Positions 1-8,645 of a DNA stretch of 64,000 bases are shown piece by piece (within the stretch, counting starts at the first letter, position 1; every line of letters starts with the position of its first letter). Both the position numbers and the translations under genes were made by a program. Source of the stretch: Silanimonas lenta DSM 16282 (GTDB lineage Bacteria; Pseudomonadota; Gammaproteobacteria; Xanthomonadales; Xanthomonadaceae); NCBI RefSeq assembly GCF_000429065.1, contig NZ_KE386844.1, forward strand, positions 248,001 to 312,000, in the 5' to 3' direction. The notes under the pieces are model-generated. The model ran no database searches and was not told the origin of the DNA. It worked only from the letters and a program-made list of their open reading frames with translations.

Positions 1-82
1 TGATCAGCTTGTTGACGGTCTCGATGCTCACGGAAAGGCTCCGGCTGGGGTGGGAAACGCCAGGGAAGAGAGCAAGCGCCAT
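1..82 (-). CDS. Possible 5' end of a gene running off the left edge
   Basis: Reading leftward from an ATG at 80-82, the frame stays open to the window edge and encodes a protein beginning MALALFPGVSHPSRS and ending SIETVNKLI at the edge. A GGAAGG stretch lies about six bases upstream and would serve as a ribosome binding site; an alternative ATG in the same frame is at 107-109. Only 27 residues are visible, so no family can be named. It is divergent from uppP. The call rests on the open frame, the plausible ribosome binding site and the need for some gene to fill this edge. Confidence 0.25.
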   Translation of the reverse strand, partial: MALALFPGVSHPSRSLSVSIETVNKLI

Positions 83-331
83 GCCAAGCCTTCCCTGCGC
101 GCAAGCCATTGATCCTGAAAGGGCAGGGCGGGGTTCCCGGTGGCAGATTGCGCCAGACGGAGGCGCTCATGGAGCAACTGGGTGCATTTCTGAAGCACGC
201 CGCCCGGATGGAGACCCCCTGCCCCGCCCGCTACCGGGGCGGACCACCCACCCGGCACGCCCCTGCCCGCCCGGCCCACGCCGGGACCGGCCTGCCGCTA
301 GACTCCGGCCTTTCCGCCGCGGTCCTGCGCC
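83..331. other. Intergenic region between a left-edge reading frame and uppP
   Basis: About 250 bases with no convincing gene on either strand. The right half is very C-rich on the plus strand and contains small G+C-rich inverted repeats such as the CCCCG/CGGGG pair near 222-242. A TAGACT hexamer near 298-303 could be a weak -10 element for uppP, but no matching -35 was found. Confidence 0.4.
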
Positions 332-1141
332 TTGAACGACCTGCTCATCGCCCTCTTGCTCGGCATCCTCGAGGGCATCACCGAGTTCCTGCCGATCTCC
401 TCCACCGGCCACCTGCTGATCGCCCAGCACTGGCTGGGCCCGCAGTCCGACCTGTTCAACATCGTGGTGCAGAGCGGGGCCATCCTCGCCGTGCTGCTGG
501 TGTTCCGCGCCCGCCTGCTGGCCCTGGCCGCAGGCTGGCGGCAGCCGGCGCAGTTCGACTACCTCTTGAAGCTGGGCGCGGCCTTCGCGGTGACGGCGGT
601 GGTCGGCCTCGTGGTGCGCAAGCTCGGCTGGAGCCTGCCGGAGACGGTCTGGCCCGTGGCCACGGCCCTGGTGCTGGGGGGGCTGCTGATGCTCGCCATC
701 GAACGGAGTGTGGCCAGGCGGCCGGCGGCGCCGGAGCCGGCGCTGCCTGCCATCGGCTGGAACGTGGCAGTGTGGGTGGGGCTGGCGCAGGTGCTGGCCG
801 GCGTGTTCCCGGGCACCTCGCGCTCGGCGGCGGCGATCTTCGCCGCCCTGCTGGCGGGTGCCCTCTCGCGCCCGGCGGCGGCCGAGTTCGCCTTTCTCGT
901 CGGCATCCCCACCATGTTCGCCGCCAGCGCCTACGCCCTGCTGGAGTATGCGGGCAACCCGGCGGCCCCGCGCGAGGACTGGGCGGCGCTGGCCGTGGCC
1001 TTCGCCGCGGCGGCGGCCACCGGCTTCGTGGTGGTGCGCTGGCTGCTCGGCTACGTGAAGTCGCGGCCCTTCACCGTGTTCGCCTTCTACCGCATCGCCC
1101 TCGGCTTGGGGCTTTTGCTGTTCCTGCCGCGCGGGGCCTGA
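332..1141 (+). CDS. uppP: Undecaprenyl-diphosphate phosphatase UppP (BacA)
   Basis: UppP is an inner-membrane enzyme that removes a phosphate from undecaprenyl diphosphate, recycling the lipid carrier for peptidoglycan and O-antigen synthesis. The 269-residue protein has the family's normal length and both signature regions: E14-x3-E18 followed by the PISSTGH stretch (S24, H27) near the N-terminus, and PGTSRS at residues 160-165, whose arginine (R164) is catalytic in the family. The rest is strongly hydrophobic, fitting a multi-pass membrane protein. The start is a TTG; translation from it gives the expected MNDLLIALLLGILEG N-terminus. No strong ribosome binding site precedes it. It is convergent with the TPR gene. 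Confidence 0.95.
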   Translation: MNDLLIALLLGILEGITEFLPISSTGHLLIAQHWLGPQSDLFNIVVQSGAILAVLLVFRARLLALAAGWRQPAQFDYLLKLGAAFAVTAVVGLVVRKLGWSLPETVWPVATALVLGGLLMLAIERSVARRPAAPEPALPAIGWNVAVWVGLAQVLAGVFPGTSRSAAAIFAALLAGALSRPAAAEFAFLVGIPTMFAASAYALLEYAGNPAAPREDWAALAVAFAAAAATGFVVVRWLLGYVKSRPFTVFAFYRIALGLGLLLFLPRGA

Positions 1142-1150
1142 AGGCCCCGC
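1131..1150. terminator. G+C-rich hairpin over the end of uppP
   Basis: Perfect 8-bp stem GCGGGGCC / GGCCCCGC with a TGAA loop. The uppP stop codon sits in the loop, and the end of the convergent TPR gene is 16 bases away. There is no T-run on either side, so if it stops transcription it is not a classic Rho-independent terminator. Position between convergent genes is the main support. Confidence 0.35.
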
Positions 1151-1165
1151 GGGGAGGGACTGGCC

Positions 1166-3196
1166 TCACTCGGCGGGATAGCCGAGGCGCACCGCCAGGG
1201 GCGACAGGGTGGCGAAGGCCGGGGCCAGCACGCCGGCATAGGCGCGCCAGCTGCCGGCGGGCAGCTCGACCGGCACCGCCACCGGCGCCGGTACCACGGC
1301 CGGCGGCGGGGCGGGAAGGCCGCAGGCCGCGGCCAGGGCCTCGCCGAAGCCGGCAGGGTCGCTGGCAAGGCCATCGGCATCGAGACGGAACACCCGCGCC
1401 GGATCGGCGGCCTCGGCCTCCAGGTACTGGCCGAGCACGGCCGAGAGCCAGGCCGCGGCGGCCTCCACGCCGGGGAAGGGGTAGCCGCTCGCCGAGCCCT
1501 CGGCCAGCCAGGTGAGCAGGAGATCGCGCGGGTCGCGCAGCAGGGCCACGAGGCGGGTACCGTGCAGGGTGGCGTGGGTCCAGCCATCCCAGTGCGGCAG
1601 ACCATCGATCATGGCTGCCGGATCGAGGCCATTGGCCTCCAGCGGCGCCCGCCAGCGCGCGGCCGTGCCGGCCGCGGCATGGTCCGGCGCCACCCGCAGG
1701 CGGTTGAAGCCATCGTCGCGCCGGGTGTCGGCGAAGCGGTCCAGCAGCACCCGCTCGGGCGCGGCGGCGGCGAGCAGGGTGTGGATGGGCTCGAGACGCA
1801 CGCCGGGCGGGCCCCAGAGCAGGCAGCCGGCGCCGCCATCGGCAGCCGGGCGGGCGGCGCTCGCCGGCACCGGCTGCGGCAGGCGCGGCAGGAAGCCCTC
1901 GGCCCAGAACTGCTGCCAGGCCGCCGCGGCCTCGGCCACCCGGCCCACCCGGTGCAGGGCGGCGCCATACCAGGGCAGCAGGGCATGGCGCTGGCCGGGC
2001 GAGACCACGCCGTCGAGCAGGGCCTGGGTGGCGGCCATCGCCGCCTCGGCCGGCTGCCGGGCGGCGGCACGGGCGAGGATGCGCCGGGCCTCCATCAGCC
2101 GCGGCTCGAGGGCCAGGGCCTCGCGGGCGGCCGTCTCGGCCGCAGCCAGCTCGCCCTGATGCTCGCGCAGCGTGGCCTCGGCCTCGAGGGCGTCGCCGGA
2201 GGCAGGGGCCGCCGCCCGCCAGGCCGCGATGGTGGCCTCGGCCTGGGCAAGATCGCCGAGCCCGAGCAGCAGGCGCCAGCCCTGGGTGAGCCCGGGGCGC
2301 TCGGCCAGCCGGGCCTGCAGGCGGGCCACGGCCGCCTCGGGACCGCCGAGATGGTGGTTGAGCTGCAGTTCCAGGGCCAGCGCCGGGCCATGCTCGGGGG
2401 CCTCGGCCAGCACCGCCTCGACCCCGGCCGAGGCCTCCTCGAGACGGCCGGCCGCGGCGCAGAGCCGGGCATGGGTCCAGCGCGCCGCCACCGAGGCCGG
2501 CGCCGCCTCCACCCAGGCGATCGCCGCCTCGAAGGCCTCCGGCAGGCGGCCCTGGGCTTCGAGGCAGGCGACGAGGGCGCCGTGCAGATTGGGCGCGGCC
2601 CCGCTCAGGGCGAGGGCATTGCGCAGGGCCTGCTCGGCGAAGGCGAGGTGGTTGCGCTGCAGGTAGGCCAGACCGAGCGCGGCCTGGGCCAGCGGATCGC
2701 GCGGGGCGCGCTGCACCGCGGCGCTGAGCAGGGCCAGGGCGCGCTGGCCATCGCCGGAAAGCTCGGCGAGCTGGGCCTCGGCCAGCAGCAGGCGCGGGTG
2801 CTCGTCGTCGATCCGCTTGGCCAGCGCCACGAGGCGCTCGGCCTCGGCGCGGTCGCCGCGGCCGAGGGCGAGGTGGGCCAGGGCCACGTAGGCGGGCAGC
2901 TGGTTGGGGTCTTCGGCCACCGCGGCGCGGAAATCGGCGGTCGAGGCCTCGAGGTCGCCGCCCTGCAGGTGCAGGAAGGCGCGGGTGGTGATGAGCCCGG
3001 CATGGCCCGGGGCGAGGGCAAGGCCGCGGTCGATGGCGGCGGCGGCGGCGGCGGTGTCGCCGGCCGCGCCATGGGCCTGGGCCAGCCACTCGAAGGCCTC
3101 GGGATTGGCCGGCTCGGCGGCCACCCAGCGTTCGGCGGCGGCCAGCGCGGCCGTGGCATCACCGGCGCGCAGCGCCGTCATCACGTCATGCAGCAT
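1166..3196 (-). CDS. TPR protein with C-terminal sulfotransferase-like domain
   Basis: A 676-residue protein. Roughly the first 440 residues are degenerate tetratricopeptide repeats: helical pairs rich in Ala and Leu with recurring A-x-x-x-P spacing. The last ~180 residues resemble a sulfotransferase or P-loop fold, with LLWGPPG near where the 5'-phosphosulfate loop would be and LLRDPRDLLLTW, similar to the 3'-phosphate motif. No substrate can be read from the sequence, and the catalytic residues of known sulfotransferases are not clearly present, so enzymatic activity is unproven. The start at 3194-3196 (MLHDVMTALRAG) was chosen over an upstream in-frame ATG because GAGGGAC lies just before it and the TPR register begins there. 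Confidence 0.7.
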   Translation of the reverse strand: MLHDVMTALRAGDATAALAAAERWVAAEPANPEAFEWLAQAHGAAGDTAAAAAAIDRGLALAPGHAGLITTRAFLHLQGGDLEASTADFRAAVAEDPNQLPAYVALAHLALGRGDRAEAERLVALAKRIDDEHPRLLLAEAQLAELSGDGQRALALLSAAVQRAPRDPLAQAALGLAYLQRNHLAFAEQALRNALALSGAAPNLHGALVACLEAQGRLPEAFEAAIAWVEAAPASVAARWTHARLCAAAGRLEEASAGVEAVLAEAPEHGPALALELQLNHHLGGPEAAVARLQARLAERPGLTQGWRLLLGLGDLAQAEATIAAWRAAAPASGDALEAEATLREHQGELAAAETAAREALALEPRLMEARRILARAAARQPAEAAMAATQALLDGVVSPGQRHALLPWYGAALHRVGRVAEAAAAWQQFWAEGFLPRLPQPVPASAARPAADGGAGCLLWGPPGVRLEPIHTLLAAAAPERVLLDRFADTRRDDGFNRLRVAPDHAAAGTAARWRAPLEANGLDPAAMIDGLPHWDGWTHATLHGTRLVALLRDPRDLLLTWLAEGSASGYPFPGVEAAAAWLSAVLGQYLEAEAADPARVFRLDADGLASDPAGFGEALAAACGLPAPPPAVVPAPVAVPVELPAGSWRAYAGVLAPAFATLSPLAVRLGYPAE

Positions 3197-3239
3197 GGGA
3201 GTCCCTCGGAAAAGGCCCGGCCGGGAGCCCGGCCGCTTA

Positions 3240-4271
3240 TCAGGAAACGCCCAGTGTAGCGGCATCGGCCGGCTGGCCCGCCGCCTGCCCGAGGGCGGCG
3301 AGGAAGCGGTCGCGGATCCAGCGCTCGGCGAAGCCCTCCAGCGCCGCGTTCAGAAGAAAGCCGCAGTGCCCGCCATAGGGGCTGATCTCCAGCCGGGCCG
3401 AGGGCGGCAGGCGCAGGGCGTGGAAATCGGCCACCGGGATCACCGGGTCGTCCGCCGCGGTGAGGATCGAGGCCGGCACCGCGAGGTCGGAGAGGCGGTC
3501 GCCGGCGATGGCATAGCCGTCGAGATAGGCCTCGAGGCTGGGAAACTCGGTGTACTGCGCAACGAGATAGCGGGTGAGGCTGCGCATGTCGCGCCCGAGC
3601 TCGGCCGGCGAAAAACGGTGCCGTTCGGGGAAGTGGCGCTGCTTGAGCACGAGCGAGCGCCGCCACTTCCTCATGAAATACCAGTGGTAGAGCGGCAGGC
3701 CGGTCTCGAGGGCGCGCAGGCCGGATTCGCCGTGCACCACCGGGCAGACCGCCGCCACATGGGCCAGCCGCAGCCCCGCCGCCGGGGCGGCGCGGGCCAC
3801 CCGCAGGGCGAAGTTGCCGCCCAGCGAGAAGCCGGCCGCCATCCAGGGCCGGCCGGGCAGACGCGCCTGGGCCGCCTTCGCCGCCAGCACCACCTCCTCG
3901 AGGCGGCAGCTGTGGAAGGGCTCCGGATTGAGATGGTGGGTGTCGCCATGGTCGCGGAAGTTGAGCTGCACCACCTCGAAGCCGGCCTCCAGGAGCTGGC
4001 GGGTGGTGTGGCGCACATAGCTCGAGCGGTGGCTGCCCTCCCAGCCGTGGAAGAGCAGGGCCGTGGCCCGCGGCACGCGACCCGGCAGCGAGAGGTGGAA
4101 GGCCTGCAGCACCGCCTCGCCGGCCGGCAGCCGCCATTCCTCCACCTGCGGCGCCAGCCGTGCCAGGGCCCGCTCGCCGGCGATGCGCCGGGGCGGGGCG
4201 GCCGAGAGCAGGGACTGCAGGTGGCCGTTGCGCAGCCAGGCGGGCGGGCGGTAGTCGGCGGCGCTCAGCAT
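3240..4271 (-). CDS. YheT-type alpha/beta hydrolase
   Basis: A 343-residue alpha/beta hydrolase of the YheT/AB-hydrolase_4 group. The N-terminus (YRPPAWLRNGHLQS) is typical of the family. The nucleophile elbow GFSLGGN places Ser149; the acid is probably the first Asp of ADDPVIP and the base the His of YGGHCGF. The oxyanion region HGWEGS is at about 75-80. Physiological substrates of this group are poorly known; short-chain esters are typical in vitro. It lies 9 bases downstream of the acyltransferase gene on the same strand, so the two are probably cotranscribed, consistent with a role in lipid metabolism (inference). Confidence 0.88.
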   Translation of the reverse strand: MLSAADYRPPAWLRNGHLQSLLSAAPPRRIAGERALARLAPQVEEWRLPAGEAVLQAFHLSLPGRVPRATALLFHGWEGSHRSSYVRHTTRQLLEAGFEVVQLNFRDHGDTHHLNPEPFHSCRLEEVVLAAKAAQARLPGRPWMAAGFSLGGNFALRVARAAPAAGLRLAHVAAVCPVVHGESGLRALETGLPLYHWYFMRKWRRSLVLKQRHFPERHRFSPAELGRDMRSLTRYLVAQYTEFPSLEAYLDGYAIAGDRLSDLAVPASILTAADDPVIPVADFHALRLPPSARLEISPYGGHCGFLLNAALEGFAERWIRDRFLAALGQAAGQPADAATLGVS

Positions 4272-4280
4272 CGGGGGCCT

Positions 4281-5033
4281 TCAGCGGGCGAGCACCGCGG
4301 CGATCCGCTCGCGGCAGGTCTCGGCCATGCGCCGGCGGCCGTCCTCGCTGGGGGGCACCGGGTCGAGGAAGTGCACCTCGGCCACCCGGCCCGGCTCGCC
4401 GAGCAGGCGTACGAAATTGCCCATGAAGCTCTCGCCCGGCGCGAAGGCAACGATGCGCTGGGCCTCCCCCCCCGCGCCATAGCGCAGGGCCACCGGCTGG
4501 GCCGGCACGTTCGCTACCACGGCGGGCTGGAAGATGCGGGCATGGAACACGCCCAACGCCTCGCCGCTGGTGGTGCGGCCTTCCGGGAACACCGCCACCG
4601 GGCGCCCCTCCTGCAGGCGCTGCACCATCTGGTGCATCACCCCGTGCAGCGAGTCCTGGTTGCCGCGGTGGTGGTAGATGGTGCCGCCCAGGCTGGCGAG
4701 CCAGCCCACCAGCGGCCATTTCTCGACCTCGGCCTTGGAGACGAAGCCGGCCCAGAGCTGGCTGTGGAACAGCTCGATGTCGATCCAGCTGACATGGTTG
4801 GCCACGAACAGCACGGCGCCGCGCAGCGGCGTGCCATAGCGGCGCACGCGCAGGCCGAAGACCCGCAGCAGGCCGCCGGACCAGGCGCGGATCAGCCGGG
4901 CATGCAGATCCTCGCCGCCCCAGGCGATGCGCCGGGTGCCGGGCAGCACCAGCAGCAGCACCACGAGCGGCAGGAACAGGCCGAGGTGCACGGCCAGGAA
5001 CGGCAGGCGGGCAAGCAGGCGGAGCCAGCGCAT
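4281..5033 (-). CDS. 1-acyl-glycerol-3-phosphate acyltransferase family protein (PlsC-like)
   Basis: Predicted inner-membrane acyltransferase that would transfer a fatty acyl group to lysophosphatidic acid or a related lysophospholipid. The 250-residue protein has an N-terminal hydrophobic anchor (residues ~8-30), the catalytic HX4D box (H80, D85 in NHVSWID) and the FPEGRTTSG motif that binds glycerol phosphate. Both motifs are intact and the length fits the family. Several PlsC paralogues are usual in gammaproteobacteria, so which lysolipid it uses cannot be decided. It is 4 bases from the end of the upstream thioesterase gene, giving a tight thioesterase-acyltransferase-hydrolase unit. Confidence 0.88.
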   Translation of the reverse strand: MRWLRLLARLPFLAVHLGLFLPLVVLLLVLPGTRRIAWGGEDLHARLIRAWSGGLLRVFGLRVRRYGTPLRGAVLFVANHVSWIDIELFHSQLWAGFVSKAEVEKWPLVGWLASLGGTIYHHRGNQDSLHGVMHQMVQRLQEGRPVAVFPEGRTTSGEALGVFHARIFQPAVVANVPAQPVALRYGAGGEAQRIVAFAPGESFMGNFVRLLGEPGRVAEVHFLDPVPPSEDGRRRMAETCRERIAAVLAR

Positions 5034-5037
5034 GGCC

Positions 5038-5475
5038 TCAGCCCCGGCGGACGGCGAGGGTGAGCCGGCTGGCGCAGACCAGGCGGCCCTGCTCGTCCTC
5101 GATGCGGATGTCCCAGACCTGGGTGCTGCGGCCCACGTGCAGGGGCCGGGCAGTGCCCACCACCCAGCCCCCGGTCATGGCCCGCACATGGTTGCAGTTG
5201 AGCTCGAGGCCCACGGCCTGCCCGGCGCCGTCCTCGAGGCAGAGGTTGGCGGCGATGCTGGCCAGGGTCTCGGCGAGCAGGGCCGAGCTGCCGCCGTGCA
5301 GCAGGCCGTAGGGCTGCTTGGTCCGCGCATCCACCGGCATCCGCCCGCGCAGGTAGTCGGGGCCGAGCTCGGTGAGCTCGATGCCGAGATGGCCCACCGC
5401 GCAGCCTTCGCGCTGCGCGTTCAGCAGCTCGATCGGCGGGCGGCGGCGGAAGGGGCCTTCGGGATTCGCCTGCAT
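5038..5475 (-). CDS. Hotdog-fold acyl-CoA thioesterase (PaaI/YbdB type)
   Basis: A 145-residue hotdog-fold protein that probably hydrolyses aromatic or hydroxy-aromatic acyl-CoA thioesters. The family signature is the GLLHGGSSALLAETL helix, with conserved His-Gly-Gly, and the usual beta-strand end VGLELNCNHVRA. Length matches PaaI/EntH/MenI-type enzymes. The open frame extends far upstream, but the real start is the ATG at 5473-5475 (MQANPEGPF): conservation begins there, and the upstream part overlaps the DUF1232 gene in another frame. It probably shares a transcript with plsC and the YheT-like gene. Confidence 0.85.
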   Translation of the reverse strand: MQANPEGPFRRRPPIELLNAQREGCAVGHLGIELTELGPDYLRGRMPVDARTKQPYGLLHGGSSALLAETLASIAANLCLEDGAGQAVGLELNCNHVRAMTGGWVVGTARPLHVGRSTQVWDIRIEDEQGRLVCASRLTLAVRRG

Positions 5476-5485
5476 CGGCCGCCCT

Positions 5486-6094
5486 TCAGCGCAGGTAGGT
5501 CGAGGGCCGCCAGACGTTGGCAAGGTAGCTGCGGCGGCCATAGCCCGAGCTGGCGCCATAGCCCACGCCGACATCGCGCTGGCGGCGCACGTGCATGCGC
5601 TCGAGCAGTTCGGCGCGGCGGCCCTCCAGCCAGTCGGCCACGCCCACCTGGGCCGGGTCGAGGCCGCGGCGCCGGGCCTCGGCGCTGCGGTATTCGCAGA
5701 AGTCGTCGTAGGCCTCGATCTCGTGGCGCAGGCCGCGGGTGGCGAGCTCGATGGCGATGGCATCGTCGAGGAAGCCGAGCACCGGCACGTGGTCGGGGAT
5801 CAGGTCCTTCGGCTCGGCAAAGTAGGCAAGGGCGCCCAGGATGCGCTGCTGATCCTCCCCGGGCATCGCCCAGGCCGGGTCCTTGAGCATGGCGATCAGG
5901 GTGTCGAGCAGATCGAGCCGGTCGGCGATGAAATCGGGCACCGTGACGCCCCTGGCCTTGGCGAGCAGGGCGCCGGCGGCATCGGCCACCTGCGCCGGGG
6001 CCTTGCTGGCGGCGGCCTTGCGGGCCTCCTCCATCGCCTTCGTGAAATGCTCGAGGTCGCGATCGGAAAGCTCGATGGTGAGGGTCAGGGACAT
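5486..6094 (-). CDS. DUF1232 (YkvA-family) protein
   Basis: A 202-residue protein. The central stretch AYFAEPKDLIPDHVPVLG and the following FLDDAIAI are diagnostic of DUF1232, a short, membrane-associated domain of unknown function found in YkvA-type proteins. The first ~75 residues are charged and helical; the last ~50, after the DUF, are Arg- and Tyr-rich (YGRRSYLANVWRPSTY). No enzymatic residues can be proposed. It ends 10 bases before the thioesterase start, so it probably heads this four-gene unit. Confidence 0.85.
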   Translation of the reverse strand: MSLTLTIELSDRDLEHFTKAMEEARKAAASKAPAQVADAAGALLAKARGVTVPDFIADRLDLLDTLIAMLKDPAWAMPGEDQQRILGALAYFAEPKDLIPDHVPVLGFLDDAIAIELATRGLRHEIEAYDDFCEYRSAEARRRGLDPAQVGVADWLEGRRAELLERMHVRRQRDVGVGYGASSGYGRRSYLANVWRPSTYLR

Positions 6095-6177
6095 GGCAGG
6101 GCCCGGGGGATCCGAATGGAAGGCCCGGGCAGCCTAGGCCCGGCCCCCGATGGCGTCAAATGAAGAAGGTCATGTCC

Positions 6178-8046
6178 TCAGAGGATGGGCACGAGGCCGG
6201 CGCCGAAGCCGGTGAGGATGCGGGTGTAGATGCGCTTGCTGCCCACCCCCACCTCGGGAAAATCGCCCACGTCGCGCCAGCACTCATGGAACCGCGGGTC
6301 GCCCCAGGGCAGGGGCTCGCAGCCTTCCACGAGCTCGTAGCTGCGGGCGTAGGGAAAGGGCCAGGCCCAGAGATCGAACACCGGCAGGGCCTCGGAGAGC
6401 TTGCCAAGACCGTAGCTCAGGCCGGAGAACAGCGGCGGTTTTGCCCGCGGAGCGATCAACCAGGCGTTCTCCGGCGCCATGTCGCGCTCGATGATCCGCG
6501 CCAGCGCCGTAGCGAAGGCGGCGTCCTCGACGATCACCAGGTTCTCGGTATTCCAGTGGTCGGAGCGCGGGTCGAAGTTGTGGGTGCCGACCACCGCCAC
6601 CCGCCGGTCCACCACCACCGACTTGGCATGCAGGCCGGTGCGCACCCCGGCCCGGCGCAGCGGCACTGGCCCGCCCTGGCGGCGCGCCGCCGAGCCGCTG
6701 CCGAACAGCGGGAAATCGGCCGCCGCCCGCTCGCCGAGCGCCCCGGTCGAGGCGGGGTCGAGCGGCGTGTCGGTGGGATAGGGCTTGTACTCGTGGATCA
6801 GGAAGCCAAGCTCGCGCAGGTAGGTGCGCTTGTACTTGTGGCTCATGGCATACACCGGGAAGGCGTCGGTGGCGGCCAGCGAGTTGGTGGAGATGCGCAC
6901 CGCCGGCGGCGGGTCGCGGCGCTGCAGGTCCTGGAACAGGCGGCGCGCCGGCCGCGAGAGCACGAGGTAGGGCGTCTGCAGTACCACCTCCTCGCGGGCA
7001 TCGGCGATCAGGCGGCGCATCGCCTCGCTCGCATCCTTGCGCGCGGCCGGCTCGCCCTCATGCTTGTCGGGCCAGTCGGCGATGAAACGCACCGCCCCCA
7101 CCTCGAAGCTGGCCTCGGCGAGCCGCGCCAGCAGCGCATCGCCGTCGAGCGCGGCGCGGCGCATGCTGCCGAGCCGCCCCTCCTCGAGCGCCTCGCGCCA
7201 GTCCAGGCGCCCGGCCGGAGCCCCGCCATGGGAGATCCAGCGCTGCGCCACGTCGGCGAGCTGCTCGGCCGGCACGCTGCGCTCGGCCACCCAGAAACGG
7301 TCGAAGTCGGCTTGCATCTCGCGTACCGCCGGCCCGGCCACCACGAGATCGCGGTCGCGGTAGTTGAACGCCGGATCCCAGTCGAAGTAGCGGTCCTGCA
7401 CGTTGCGGCCGCCAGTGATGCCCACCACGCCGTCCACCAGCAGCAGCTTGCCGTGCATGCGCTGGTTGAAGCGGCGGAAGCAGCAGACGATGCCGGCGGC
7501 GAACTGCAGCGGCTGGGTGCGGGCCTCCTCGAAGGTGGGGTTGTACAGGCGCAGCTCGAAGTTGGCGTGGTGGCTGGCCAGCGCCGCCTGCAGGTTGGGA
7601 TCATCGAGGCCGTAGAGCTGGTCGAGCAGCACCCGCACCTTCACCCCGCGCTCGGCGGCCTCGAGCAGGGCATCCAGCACCAGCCGCCCGCCGTCGTCGA
7701 GCTGGAAGATGAAGCTCTTGAGCTCGATCCGCTCGCGGGCGGCGCGGATCAGGTGCAGGCGCATGGCCAGGGCATCGGCGCCGTTCTCGAGCAGTACCAG
7801 GCGGTGGCGCGGGGCTGCGGGGGTCGAATCCGCCACCCGCCGGTGCCCGGCCTCCAGCAGGGCCGAGGGCACGGCACAGCGGTCGGCGGCCGCGCAGTCC
7901 ACCGCGGTGGCCCGCGCCGCCACCATGGCCCCAGCCGCCTCCAGGCGCTGCGCCTTGGGCAGTCCGGCGCAGGCCGCGAGGCCCGCGGCCAGGACGAGGA
8001 CGAGGGCGGCACGCCAGCGGCAGGCAGGCAGGGGGGCAGCGCTCAT
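6178..8046 (-). CDS. Phospholipase D-family lipoprotein (cardiolipin synthase C-like)
   Basis: A 622-residue protein with two HKD (HxKx4D) catalytic motifs, HGKLLLVD in the first half and HAKSVVVD in the second, each followed by the usual GG/GTHN stretch. Paired HKD motifs define the phospholipase D superfamily, in which a covalent phosphohistidine forms during phosphatidyl transfer or hydrolysis. The N-terminus is a lipoprotein signal: hydrophobic core then LAAC with the lipidated Cys at 26 and Ala at +2, predicting outer-membrane sorting. ClsC-type cardiolipin synthase is the best analogy, but a secreted phospholipase role is possible. Its ATG overlaps the YceI stop codon (ATGA). Confidence 0.88.
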   Translation of the reverse strand: MSAAPLPACRWRAALVLVLAAGLAACAGLPKAQRLEAAGAMVAARATAVDCAAADRCAVPSALLEAGHRRVADSTPAAPRHRLVLLENGADALAMRLHLIRAARERIELKSFIFQLDDGGRLVLDALLEAAERGVKVRVLLDQLYGLDDPNLQAALASHHANFELRLYNPTFEEARTQPLQFAAGIVCCFRRFNQRMHGKLLLVDGVVGITGGRNVQDRYFDWDPAFNYRDRDLVVAGPAVREMQADFDRFWVAERSVPAEQLADVAQRWISHGGAPAGRLDWREALEEGRLGSMRRAALDGDALLARLAEASFEVGAVRFIADWPDKHEGEPAARKDASEAMRRLIADAREEVVLQTPYLVLSRPARRLFQDLQRRDPPPAVRISTNSLAATDAFPVYAMSHKYKRTYLRELGFLIHEYKPYPTDTPLDPASTGALGERAAADFPLFGSGSAARRQGGPVPLRRAGVRTGLHAKSVVVDRRVAVVGTHNFDPRSDHWNTENLVIVEDAAFATALARIIERDMAPENAWLIAPRAKPPLFSGLSYGLGKLSEALPVFDLWAWPFPYARSYELVEGCEPLPWGDPRFHECWRDVGDFPEVGVGSKRIYTRILTGFGAGLVPIL

Positions 8047-8645
8047 CGCGCCTCCGCGAAGCGGATCCCGAACTCGAAACGCACCTCGTCCTTCACCGTG
8101 AAACGGTAGGCCTGCATGCCGAAATCACGCCGGCTGACGCTGCCCTGCACCCGGAGCAGGCAATCTTCGCCGGGACGCGGACAAGACGGGGTGAGCAGGA
8201 GGAAGTCCACCGGCCGCTCGCGGCCGCGCAGGCGCAGGCGGCCGCGCACCGGTCCGCCCTCGTGCAGCCTGGCCGGGGGGAAGGGCTGGGAGACGAAGCC
8301 CACCTCGGGATGCGCCCCGGCATCGAGGAAGGCCGGCGAGCGGGTGAGTTTCGCCATCCACTCCGGCCCTTCGTAATCCACGGTATCGGCGCGCAGCCGC
8401 ACCTCCACCTCGCACAGCCCGCCATCGGCCGGGCGCAGTTCACCCGCCAGCTCGGTGAAGCGGCCCTCGGCGCGGATCGGCAGGCGCACATCCACCACGA
8501 ACCGGGCCGACGAGGCGGCAGGATCGATGCGGGCGGCACAGCCCGCACCCAGCCCGATCCCGGGCAGCAGCGCGCAGGCCAGCGACAGACCGAGCGCCGG
8601 CAGGCTGCCGCACCCGGCACCGGGCGCCAGGGCCCGGCCGGGCAT
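8043..8645 (-). CDS. YceI-family periplasmic protein
   Basis: A 200-residue exported protein. After an N-terminal hydrophobic signal (~residues 15-35) it follows the YceI pattern: a starting strand AARFVVDVR-like segment, acidic strand EVEVRLRADTVDYEG, the conserved MAKLTRSPAFLDAGAHPEVGF block and a final strand VKDEVRFEFGI. YceI domains form a lipocalin-like barrel that binds isoprenoid or other amphiphilic ligands. Its stop overlaps the start of the phospholipase D gene, so the two are translationally coupled; a lipid-handling pair at the envelope is a reasonable inference. The sixA gene begins the same run directly upstream, with no gap between the sixA stop and the YceI ATG. Confidence 0.85.
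   Translation of the reverse strand: MPGRALAPGAGCGSLPALGLSLACALLPGIGLGAGCAARIDPAASSARFVVDVRLPIRAEGRFTELAGELRPADGGLCEVEVRLRADTVDYEGPEWMAKLTRSPAFLDAGAHPEVGFVSQPFPPARLHEGGPVRGRLRLRGRERPVDFLLLTPSCPRPGEDCLLRVQGSVSRRDFGMQAYRFTVKDEVRFEFGIRFAEAR

Noticed and set aside
1562-3259. Glycine-rich plus-strand frame opposite the TPR gene
   Set aside because: Repetitive Gly/Arg/Gln translation mirrors the Ala-rich TPR helices on the other strand.
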